Shown in pieces: positions 1 to 6,400 of a DNA stretch of 11,123 bases. The stretch lies in NCBI GenBank assembly GCA_015259235.1, contig JABZGM010000059.1, forward strand, positions 1-11,123, written 5' to 3'. The notes beneath the pieces were generated by a model. It searched no databases, had not been told where the DNA came from, and saw only the letters and a list, made by a program, of their open reading frames with translations. Numbering within the stretch: position 1 is the stretch's first letter; every line of letters begins with the position of its first letter. The translations under genes and the position numbers were made by a program. The stretch is from Alloprevotella sp. (GTDB lineage Bacteria; Bacteroidota; Bacteroidia; Bacteroidales; Bacteroidaceae).

Positions 1-5
1 ATACT

Positions 6-37
6 AAGGTCTCCGGTTCTTCGGAGCTGGAGACCTT
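6..37 (+). other. Strong stem-loop with UUCG tetraloop just upstream of tRNA-Trp
   Basis: Positions 6-19 pair with 24-37 without interruption: 14 base pairs, two of them G-U (15-28 and 17-26), closed by C19-G24 around TTCG (20-23), an exceptionally stable tetraloop. Only three bases (CCT, 38-40) separate it from the tRNA. No T-run follows, so it is not a standard intrinsic terminator, although it could end or protect the 3' end of an upstream gene (tuf is the usual neighbour in this lineage, not visible here). Other readings are an RNase III or RNase P processing element, or a terminator that works without a U-tract. The structure is seen directly; the role is inference. Confidence 0.75.
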
Positions 38-40
38 CCT

Positions 41-113
41 ACGGGAATAGCTCAGTTGGTAGAGCACTGGTCTCCAAAACCAGGTGTCGGGAGTTCGAGC
101 CTCTCTTCCCGTG
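41..113 (+). tRNA. trnW: tRNA-Trp (anticodon CCA)
   Basis: The full cloverleaf can be drawn. The acceptor arm is ACGGGAA (41-47) with TTCCCGT (106-112). The D arm contains GCTCAGTTGGTAGAGC. The anticodon stem is CTGGT/ACCAG around loop CTCCAAA, which gives anticodon CCA (Trp). The T arm has the TTCGAGC loop with a GGGAG/CTCTC stem containing one G-U pair. G113 is the discriminator base, as is usual for bacterial tRNA-Trp. The 3' CCA is not encoded (CAAATAA follows), so it must be added by CCA nucleotidyltransferase. The next gene, secE, starts 15 bp further on, so the tRNA is probably cut out of a longer transcript running from upstream into secE-nusG. Confidence 0.97.
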
Positions 114-128
114 CAAATAAAAAGAAAA

Positions 129-320
129 ATGAATCGGATTATCAAATACTGCAAAGATTCGTATTCAGAATTAGCGCATAATACCACTTGGCCCACACGC
201 CGGGAGTTGACGCACAGCGCAATTGTAGTGCTCGTTGCTTCCATAATCATTGCAATTGTGGTCTTTGCGGAAGATTCGCTTTTTGAGACGATTATGAACT
301 TTGTCTACCAACGAAATTAA
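129..320 (+). CDS. secE: Preprotein translocase subunit SecE
   Basis: This is the small membrane subunit of the SecYEG protein-export channel; it clamps and stabilises SecY in the inner membrane. The protein is 63 residues, the short one-helix form found in most bacteria outside the gammaproteobacteria. An amphipathic N-terminal part (residues 1-20) is followed by the SecE hallmark WPTRRE (21-26) and one hydrophobic membrane segment (about 31-47), then a short charged tail. The ATG at 129 is preceded by an A-rich stretch and no Shine-Dalgarno sequence. An in-frame ATG at 84 lies inside the tRNA and is rejected. The position between tRNA-Trp and nusG is the classic secE-nusG arrangement and supports the call. 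Confidence 0.96.
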   Translation: MNRIIKYCKDSYSELAHNTTWPTRRELTHSAIVVLVASIIIAIVVFAEDSLFETIMNFVYQRN

Positions 321-330
321 AACTGATCTT

Positions 331-873
331 ATGGCTGACGAAAAATTCAAATGGTACGTGATGCGTGCCGTAAGTGGAAAGGAAGCCAAGGTGAAGGAGT
401 ACATCGACGCTGAAATTAAAAATGGTCAGCTCGGTGGTTTCGTAGCGCAGGTAATGATCCCGACAGAGAAGGTTTACCAGATGCAAGGCTCTAAACGCGT
501 TGTGAAGGAAAGAAACTATCTGCCGGGTTATGTGCTTGTAGAAGCACACCTGGTGGGCGAAATTGCTCATATCCTCAGAAGCACTCCCAACTGCCTTGGA
601 TTCCTAGGAGGAACGGATAATCCCGAACCTCTCCGTCCAAGTGAAGTAAATCGTATCCTCGGTAAAGCGGATGAACTCGAAACCGAACCGGCTGAGATGG
701 TCATCCCTTACGAAGTAAACGATAGCGTGAAGGTGAAGGACGGTCCTTTCAGTGGATTCTCTGGTGTTGTCCAAGAGGTCAACAAAGAGAAGAAGACTGT
801 TACGGTGTCCGTTATGGTGTTCGGCCGTGCACAACCGCTGACACTTGGTTTTATGCAAGTCGAGAAGGAATAA
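331..873 (+). CDS. nusG: Transcription elongation/termination factor NusG
   Basis: NusG binds the clamp of RNA polymerase during elongation, affects pausing, and in many bacteria links polymerase to Rho or to ribosomal protein S10. The protein is 180 residues, the normal length. The N-terminal NGN domain spans about residues 6-112 and includes WYVMRAVSGKE (8-18) and the conserved RNYLPGYVLV (61-70). After a linker, the KOW domain covers about 126-180, with the KDGPFSGFSGVV turn at 136-147. The ATG at 331 was chosen because MADEKFKWYV begins right at the NGN fold; a TTG at 301 would overlap the end of secE and add ten unconserved residues. It ends in tandem stops (TAA TAG, 871-876). Spacing to secE is 10 bp, so the two are surely co-transcribed. 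Confidence 0.97.
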   Translation: MADEKFKWYVMRAVSGKEAKVKEYIDAEIKNGQLGGFVAQVMIPTEKVYQMQGSKRVVKERNYLPGYVLVEAHLVGEIAHILRSTPNCLGFLGGTDNPEPLRPSEVNRILGKADELETEPAEMVIPYEVNDSVKVKDGPFSGFSGVVQEVNKEKKTVTVSVMVFGRAQPLTLGFMQVEKE

Positions 874-933
874 TAGATTCGGTTACGCAAATCTCTATCC
901 TCTCAAACTCAATCATCAATAAGTATAATCACA

Positions 934-1371
934 ATGGCAAAAGAAATTGCTGGACAAATCAAGCTCCAAATTAAAGGTGGTGCTGCAAATCCAAGTCCTC
1001 CCGTAGGTCCTGCTCTCGGTTCTAAGGGTATCAACATCATGGACTTCTGCAAGCAGTTCAACGCCCGTACTCAGGAGAAGGCTGGTAAGGTTCTTCCTGT
1101 TGTAATCACCTATTACACAGACAAGAGCTTCACTTTCATCGTAAAGACTCCTCCTGTGGCAATTCAATTGTTGGAAGCTGCCAAAAAGAAGAGTGGTTCC
1201 GCTCAGCCTAACCGTAATAAGATCGCTGAAATTACTTGGGATCAGGTTAAGGCTATCGCAGAAGATAAAATGCCCGACCTCAACTGCTTCACTGTTGAGT
1301 CTGCTATGCGCCTCGTTGCAGGTACTGCACGCAGCATGGGTATCACAGTTAAGGGTGACTTCCCCGCTTAA
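934..1371 (+). CDS. rplK: 50S ribosomal protein L11
   Basis: L11 binds the GTPase-associated region of 23S rRNA at the base of the L7/L12 stalk, takes part in EF-G turnover, and is needed for RelA activation in bacteria that have it. The protein is 145 residues (the E. coli protein is 142). The N-terminal domain (about 1-70) carries the proline-rich thiostrepton-binding segment PSPPVGPALGSKG (20-32). The C-terminal RNA-binding domain (about 73-141) carries AGTARSMGI near its end. The start is preceded by AT-rich sequence without a Shine-Dalgarno. It lies 60 bp after nusG and 25 bp before rplA. The rplK-rplA pairing is near universal in bacteria. Confidence 0.98.
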   Translation: MAKEIAGQIKLQIKGGAANPSPPVGPALGSKGINIMDFCKQFNARTQEKAGKVLPVVITYYTDKSFTFIVKTPPVAIQLLEAAKKKSGSAQPNRNKIAEITWDQVKAIAEDKMPDLNCFTVESAMRLVAGTARSMGITVKGDFPA

Positions 1372-1396
1372 TTCATAACAATCCAATTTCTGAACA

Positions 1397-2095
1397 ATGA
1401 GTAAACTTACTAAAAATCAAAAGTTGGTAGCAGGGAAGGTTGAAGCAGGCAAGGCGTATTCGCTCGCTGAAGCTTGCAACTTGGTAAAGGAAATCACCAC
1501 TACCAAGTTCGACGCATCCCTCGATATCGACGTTCGTCTCGGTGTAGACCCTCGTAAAGCTAACCAAATGGTTCGTGGCGTTGTTGCCCTTCCTCATGGT
1601 ACTGGTAAGTCTGTACGCGTGCTCTGCCTTTGCACTCCCGATCAGGAAGCTGCTGCTAAGGAAGCTGGTGCTGACTATGTAGGTCTCGATGAGTATATTG
1701 ACAAGATCAAAGGTGGTTGGACTGACATCGATGTAATCATCACGATGCCTGCCATCATGGGTAAGATTGGTGCACTTGGCCGTGTTCTCGGTCCTCGTGG
1801 CCTCATGCCTAACCCTAAGAGCGGTACTGTAACCATGGACGTTGCTAAGGCAGTTCGCGAAGTTAAGTCTGGTAAGATCGACTTCAAGGTGGACAAGGCT
1901 GGTATCATCCACGCGTCTATCGGTAAGGTTTCTTTCGATACTGAGAAGATGATTGGCAATGCCAAGGAATTCATCTCTGCAATCATGAAGTTGAAGCCCG
2001 CTGCTGCTAAGGGTACCTACGTAAAGAGTATTTATCTTTCTTCCACCATGAGCAAGGGTGTCAAGATTGACCCCAAGTCAGTTGAAGAAGCCTAA
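1397..2095 (+). CDS. rplA: 50S ribosomal protein L1
   Basis: L1 forms the mobile L1 stalk of the 50S subunit by binding domain V of 23S rRNA, and helps move deacylated tRNA out through the E site. In several bacteria it also represses its own operon by binding the L11-L1 mRNA. The protein is 232 residues (family about 230-235). Domain I is made from the two ends of the chain, and domain II (about residues 68-158) is inserted in the middle. Recognisable conserved stretches are VALPHGTGKSVRV, the RVLGPRGLMPNPKSGTVT core of the L1 signature, and the C-terminal GTYVKSIYLSSTM. No L1-type operator could be recognised in the 25-bp spacer before it. Its stop is 14 bp from rplJ. Confidence 0.98.
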   Translation: MSKLTKNQKLVAGKVEAGKAYSLAEACNLVKEITTTKFDASLDIDVRLGVDPRKANQMVRGVVALPHGTGKSVRVLCLCTPDQEAAAKEAGADYVGLDEYIDKIKGGWTDIDVIITMPAIMGKIGALGRVLGPRGLMPNPKSGTVTMDVAKAVREVKSGKIDFKVDKAGIIHASIGKVSFDTEKMIGNAKEFISAIMKLKPAAAKGTYVKSIYLSSTMSKGVKIDPKSVEEA

Positions 2096-2109
2096 TTTGT
2101 TATTGCATC

Positions 2110-2631
2110 ATGAGAAAAGAAGATAAAGCCCTTATCATCGAGCGTCTCGGTGAACAACTTAAAGAATATGCACACTTCTACCTCGTTGACGTAACGGGCT
2201 TGAATGCTGAAGCTACTAGCAACTTGCGTCGCAAGTGCTTCTCTGAAGGCATCAAGATGGTAGTGGTAAAGAATACCCTTCTCGAAAAGACTTTCGATAA
2301 GGCTGAAGTAGACTACAGTCCCCTCGTTCCCGTGCTTAAGGGTACGACTGCTGTAATGTTCTGCAACACAGCTAACGTTCCTGCTAAGCTCATCAAGGAA
2401 GCTGGTAAGGCTACGGGTATTCCCGCACTCAAGGCTGCTTACGCAGAAGAAGGTTTCTATGTAGGAGCAAATCAACTCGATGCCCTTTGCGCTATCAAGA
2501 GCAAGAACGAGGTTATCGCAGAAGTTATTTCTCTCCTCCAAAGCCCTGCCAAGAATGTTGTTTCTGCACTTACCAGCGCAGGTTCTACCATTCACGGTGT
2601 GCTTGAAACCATCGGCAAGAAGAACGCTTAA
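2110..2631 (+). CDS. rplJ: 50S ribosomal protein L10
   Basis: L10 is the stalk base protein. Its N-terminal domain binds 23S rRNA next to L11, and its long C-terminal helix holds L7/L12 dimers. The protein is 173 residues (E. coli L10 is 165). Characteristic parts are the N-terminal helix MRKEDKALIIERL, the segment FYLVDVTGLNAEATSNLRRK (24-43), and VVVKNTLLEKTF, which matches the family's KNTL motif. The C-terminal helix (about 140-173) is the expected L7/L12 platform. In E. coli the L10(L7/L12) complex represses its own mRNA. Here only 14 bp separate rplA from rplJ, so any such leader would have to overlap rplA or lie elsewhere; none was recognised. Confidence 0.97.
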   Translation: MRKEDKALIIERLGEQLKEYAHFYLVDVTGLNAEATSNLRRKCFSEGIKMVVVKNTLLEKTFDKAEVDYSPLVPVLKGTTAVMFCNTANVPAKLIKEAGKATGIPALKAAYAEEGFYVGANQLDALCAIKSKNEVIAEVISLLQSPAKNVVSALTSAGSTIHGVLETIGKKNA

Positions 2632-2640
2632 TTCTTGCGC

Positions 2641-2664
2641 ATAGCTCACATTAGCTATAGCTCA
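2641..2664 (+). repeat. ATAGCTCA direct repeat and small inverted repeat in the rplJ-rplL spacer
   Basis: ATAGCTCA occurs at 2641-2648 and again at 2657-2664, 16 bp apart. ATAGCT (2641-2646) is also the inverse of AGCTAT (2653-2658), giving a 6-bp hairpin with loop CACATT. It may be a small RNA structure or a protein site, or chance in an AT-rich spacer. Confidence 0.4.
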
Positions 2665-2671
2665 AATTACC

Positions 2672-2722
2672 CTCAGTCTTTTTCTACTGCTCTTTATACG
2701 ATGGCAGCAAGAAGAAGTTGAG
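2672..2722 (+). other. Imperfect 16-bp stem-loop between rplJ and rplL
   Basis: Pairing runs in three blocks: CTCA (2672-2675) with TGAG (2719-2722); CTTTTTCT (2678-2685) with AGAAGAAG (2710-2717), which includes one G-U; and CTGC (2687-2690) with GCAG (2704-2707). The blocks are separated by small internal loops (GT/T and A/CA), and the top is a 13-base loop (2691-2703). It fills much of the 129-bp spacer. There is no T-run after it, so it is not a terminator. Plausible roles are an RNase processing site or a translation-control element that helps make L7/L12 in excess over L10. The pairing is seen; the role is inference, and the purine/pyrimidine strand bias makes such pairing easier by chance. 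Confidence 0.5.
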
Positions 2723-2760
2723 AATTCATTCAAAACTCAAATCAATAAATACATACAATT

Positions 2761-3135
2761 ATGGCAGATATCAAAGCCCTTGCAGAAGAACTTGTGAATC
2801 TTACTGTAAAAGAAGTAAACGAACTTGCAACTGTCCTCAAGGAAGAGTACGGTATTGAACCCGCTGCTGCAGCTGTTGCTGTTGCTGCTCCTGGTGCAGC
2901 TGGTGGTGCTGCTGCTGAAGAGAAGAGCTCTTTCGATGTTGTTCTCAAGAGCGCAGGTGCTGCTAAGCTCCAAGTTGTTAAGGCAGTGAAGGAAGCTTGC
3001 GGTCTCGGTTTGAAGGAAGCTAAGGACCTCGTTGACGGTGTTCCTAGCAAGCTCAAGGAAGGCGTAGGTAAGGAAGAAGCTGAAGCACTCAAGAAGGCTC
3101 TCGAAGAAGCTGGTGCTGAAGTAGAACTTGCTTAA
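2761..3135 (+). CDS. rplL: 50S ribosomal protein L7/L12
   Basis: This is the multi-copy flexible stalk protein that recruits and stimulates IF2, EF-Tu, EF-G and release factors. The protein is 124 residues, normal for the family. The N-terminal dimerisation and L10-binding domain covers about 1-33 (helices around LAEELVNLTVKEVNELATVL). The flexible hinge (about 34-54) is extremely rich in Ala, Gly and Val. The globular factor-binding domain (about 57-124) contains FDVVLKSAGAAKLQVVKAVK and the GLGLKEAKDLVDGVP helix-turn region. The start has only AT-rich sequence upstream. L7/L12 is needed at four or more copies per ribosome, which fits its placement in its own segment between a stem-loop and a downstream terminator. 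Confidence 0.98.
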   Translation: MADIKALAEELVNLTVKEVNELATVLKEEYGIEPAAAAVAVAAPGAAGGAAAEEKSSFDVVLKSAGAAKLQVVKAVKEACGLGLKEAKDLVDGVPSKLKEGVGKEEAEALKKALEEAGAEVELA

Positions 3136-3164
3136 TTCAAGTCTACCCTCCCAATAGGGAATAC

Positions 3165-3202
3165 GGTTAAGGATCCTCTGGTAGAGGGTTCTTAACCTTT
3201 TT
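3165..3202 (+). terminator. Intrinsic terminator or attenuator between rplL and rpoB
   Basis: Positions 3165-3178 pair continuously with 3184-3197: 14 base pairs, with two G-U (3172-3190 and 3174-3188), and a fifteenth (3179-3183) closing a GGT loop. Five Ts (3198-3202) follow at once. It begins 29 bp after the rplL stop. This is the textbook shape of a Rho-independent terminator. Since rpoB and rpoC are essential and follow directly, it must either be read through in part (as with the known rplL-rpoB attenuator of E. coli) or be followed by a separate rpoB promoter; a candidate promoter lies about 60 bp downstream. Confidence 0.85.
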
Positions 3203-3237
3203 GTGTCTTATTGCGAACTACGACACTTTGCTGTGCG

Positions 3238-3272
3238 TTTCAACGAGTTGTCGCATCTTGTGATTACCTTTG
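3238..3272 (+). promoter_or_regulatory. Candidate Bacteroidota-type promoter for rpoBC
   Basis: TACCTTTG at 3265-3272 matches the Bacteroidota -7 consensus TAnnTTTG in all six fixed positions. It is the only perfect match I noticed in the non-coding parts of the window. The -33 element (consensus TTTG) is weak: the best candidate is TTTC at 3238-3241, giving a 23-bp spacer, slightly longer than the usual spacing of about 20. If real, transcription would begin near 3276-3280 and give rpoB a leader of about 150 bases. Its position just after the terminator makes functional sense, but a single 8-base match is modest evidence. Confidence 0.45.
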
Positions 3273-3366
3273 AAATAGAATCGCATTTCCTTGATACATC
3301 GTTTGTTATCATTTTGTTTGATGCTGGTTTTATTTAGCACTGACATGTAGTTCTTTCGCAAGACAA

Positions 3367-3397
3367 GGTCTCAAGTGGCTGATACCTGCTTGAGGTC
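3367..3397 (+). other. Stem-loop in the rpoB 5' leader
   Basis: Positions 3367-3378 can pair with 3386-3397. The core is CTCAAG (3370-3375) with CTTGAG (3389-3394), perfectly complementary. It is extended on both sides by weaker pairs, including four G-U, around a 7-base loop. It ends 32 bp before the rpoB ATG and has no T-run, so it is a leader structure rather than a terminator. It could affect mRNA stability or ribosome access, or bind a regulator. The rest of the 294-bp spacer shows no gene of its own. Confidence 0.5.
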
Positions 3398-3429
3398 ACC
3401 AATAATAATTTAAGATAAAGACTTCTAGA

Positions 3430-6400
3430 ATGTCGCAAGTAATCAATAATCGTGTCAACTTCGCATCGGTAAATAATCCGATGCCGTATCCCGATTTCCT
3501 CGACGTCCAGTTGAAATCATTTAAGGAATTCCTCCAATTGGATACTCCTTTTGAGCAACGTAAGAACGATGGCTTGTACAAAGTGTTTGCTGAAAACTTC
3601 CCTATTGCAGACACCCGCAACAACTTCGTACTTGAGTTTTTGGACTACTACATCGATGCACCTCGTTATAGCATCGAAGAGTGCTTAGAACGCGGACTCA
3701 CCTATAGTGTGCCCCTTCGTGCAAAACTCAAGTTGTTCTGCACCGATCCCGATCACGAAGAATTTGAAACTGTAGAGCAAAGCGTTTTCCTCGGTCCCAT
3801 TCCTTACATGACCGAGAATGGTACGTTCATCATCAATGGTGCTGAACGCGTTGTTGTATCTCAGTTGCACCGTTCACCAGGTGTATTCTTCGGATCTAGC
3901 GTTCACGCCAATGGTTCTCAACTTTACAGTGCTCGTATCATTCCTTTCAAGGGAAGCTGGATCGAGTTTGCAACGGATATAAACAGCGTGATGTATGCTT
4001 ACATTGACCGTAAGAAGAAGTTGCCTGTAACAACGCTGCTCCGTGCCATCGGATATGCTAACGATAAGGACATCCTGTTGCTCTTTAATCTTGCAGAAGA
4101 GGTTGTAGTCAACAAGACCAACCTTAAGAAGGTGATTGGCCGCAAGGTCGCAGGTCGCGTAGTACGTACTTGGGGCGAAGACCTCGTAGACGAAGGCACT
4201 GGTGAAGTTGTTTCTATCGAACGTTCTGAGATCATCGTAGACCGCGAGACGGTCTTGGATGAAGACAACATCGTTGACATCCTCGAATCTGGAGTAGATA
4301 CTATCCTCCTCCACCACGAAGATGCTTCAAACAGCGATTACTCTATCATCTTTAACACCCTCCAAAAAGACGCTACAAACTCTGAGCGCGAAGCGGTGAT
4401 GTATATCTATCGTCAGCTCCGTAACTCAGATCCTGCTGATGAAGCAAGTGCTCGTGAAGTTATCAACAACCTTTTCTTCTCTGAAAAGCGTTATGACTTG
4501 GGTGAAGTAGGTCGCTACCGCATCAACAAGAAGTTGGGTCTCGACACAGACTTCGATGTTCGCGTATTGACTCGTGAAGACATCATCGAAATCATCAAGT
4601 ATCTCGTTGAACTCATCAACTCTAAGGCACAAGTTGACGATATCGACCACTTGTCTAACCGTCGCGTGCGCACTGTTGGCGAACAACTTTCCAACCAATT
4701 CTCTATTGGTTTGGCACGTATGAGCCGCACCATCCGTGAGCGCATGAATGTTCGTGACAACGAAGTCTTCACTCCCGTAGAGCTTATCAACGCTAAGACC
4801 ATTTCTAGTGTGATCAACTCGTTCTTCGGTACGAACGCATTGTCACAATTCATGGACCAAACTAACCCCTTGGCTGAGGTAACGCACAAGCGTCGTCTTT
4901 CTGCGCTCGGTCCTGGTGGTTTGTCTCGTGAGCGTGCCGGCTTCGAGGTTCGTGACGTACACTACACCCACTACGGACGTCTTTGTCCTATTGAAAGCCC
5001 TGAAGGACCCAACATTGGTTTGATTTCTTCACTCTGCGTATATGCTAAGATTAACGACCTCGGCTTCATCGAAACGCCATATCGTGTCATCGAAAACAGT
5101 GGCGTGAAGGATGCTGAAGGTAATGACATCTATAAAGTAAATCTTGACAACAGCACCGCAGTTTATCTTAGTGCTGAAGAAGAAGAAGGCAAAATCATCG
5201 GTCAGGGTAACGCACCTTTGAACGAAGATGGTAGCTTCATTCGTAAGACTGTAAAGAGTCGTCAAGATGCTGACTATCCCGTGGTTTCTCCTTCGGAAGT
5301 GAGCCTTATGGACGTAGCTCCTCAGCAGATCGCCTCTATAGCAGCTGCTTTGATCCCCTTCTTGGAGCACGATGATGCTCACCGTGCACTCATGGGATCT
5401 AACATGATGCGCCAGGCTGTGCCTCTCATTCGTTCCGAAGCACCTATCGTAGGTACTGGTATTGAGAAGCAAGTCTGCGAAAATAGCCGTACGATGATCA
5501 CCGCAGAACGCGATGGTGTTATCGATTACGTTGATGCCACTAAGATTGTTATCACCTACGATCGCACCGAGGACGAAGAGTTTGTAGCCTTCGAACCTGC
5601 AACTGTAGAGTACAACATTCCTAAGTTCCGTCGTACGAACCAGAACATGACCATCGACCTTCGTCCTACTTGCGACAAGGGGCAACGTGTCAAGGCTGGT
5701 GACATCCTCACTGAAGGTTATGCAACCGAAGATGGCGAACTCGCATTGGGTCGCAACCTCCTCGTTGCTTACATGCCTTGGAAGGGTTACAACTACGAAG
5801 ATGCTATCGTGCTCAACGAACGTATGGTGCGCGAAGACATCCTCACTTCTGTACATGTCGATGAGTACTCCCTCGAAGTGCGCGAAACCAAGCGCGGTAT
5901 GGAGCAACTCACCAACGACATCCCCAACGTGTCAGAAGACGCTACCAAGGATCTCGATGAAAACGGTATCGTTCGTGTCGGTGCTCGCATCGTTCCTGGT
6001 GATATCCTCATCGGTAAGATCACTCCAAAGGGAGAAAGCGATCCCACTCCAGAAGAAAAGTTGCTTCGTGCCATCTTTGGTGACAAGGCAGGCGATGTGA
6101 AGGACGCATCTTTGAAAGCCAATCCTTCTCTCTCTGGTGTTGTGATCAACAAGCGCCTCTTCAGCCGCGTTCACAAACTCTCTCGTGCAGAAAAGCTCAA
6201 AGACAAAGAACGTCTTGAGAAAATCGACAATAAGTTCGACAGCGAAACCAACGAACTCAAGAGCATCATGCTCGATAAGCTCGTAGCCCTCACCAAGGAC
6301 TTCACCTCTCTCGGTGTGAAGGACAACATAGGTGCAGAAGTTATTGCCAAGGGTGCTAAGTTCTCTAAGAGCCTCTTTGCAACTCTCGACTTCACTGCGC

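Noticed and set aside
84..128. ATG at 84 as an upstream start for secE
   Set aside because: It lies within tRNA-Trp. The extension reads through tRNA sequence and is not SecE-like.
301..330. TTG start at 301 for nusG, adding ten residues and overlapping secE
   Set aside because: The added residues are not part of the NGN fold, and the ATG at 331 gives the normal 180-residue length.
2866..2922. GCT/GCA-rich low-complexity stretch in rplL
   Set aside because: It encodes the normal Ala/Gly/Val-rich flexible hinge of L7/L12 and is not a DNA repeat element.
3321..3350. Nine-codon open frame in the rpoB leader, possible leader peptide
   Set aside because: Such short frames are common by chance. 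There is no run of a single amino acid and no terminator-like T-run after the next hairpin to suggest ribosome-mediated attenuation.
3365..3372. AAGGTCTC shared between the first hairpin (6-13) and the rpoB leader hairpin
   Set aside because: An eight-base match between two unrelated stems is within chance, and the surrounding sequences and loops differ.
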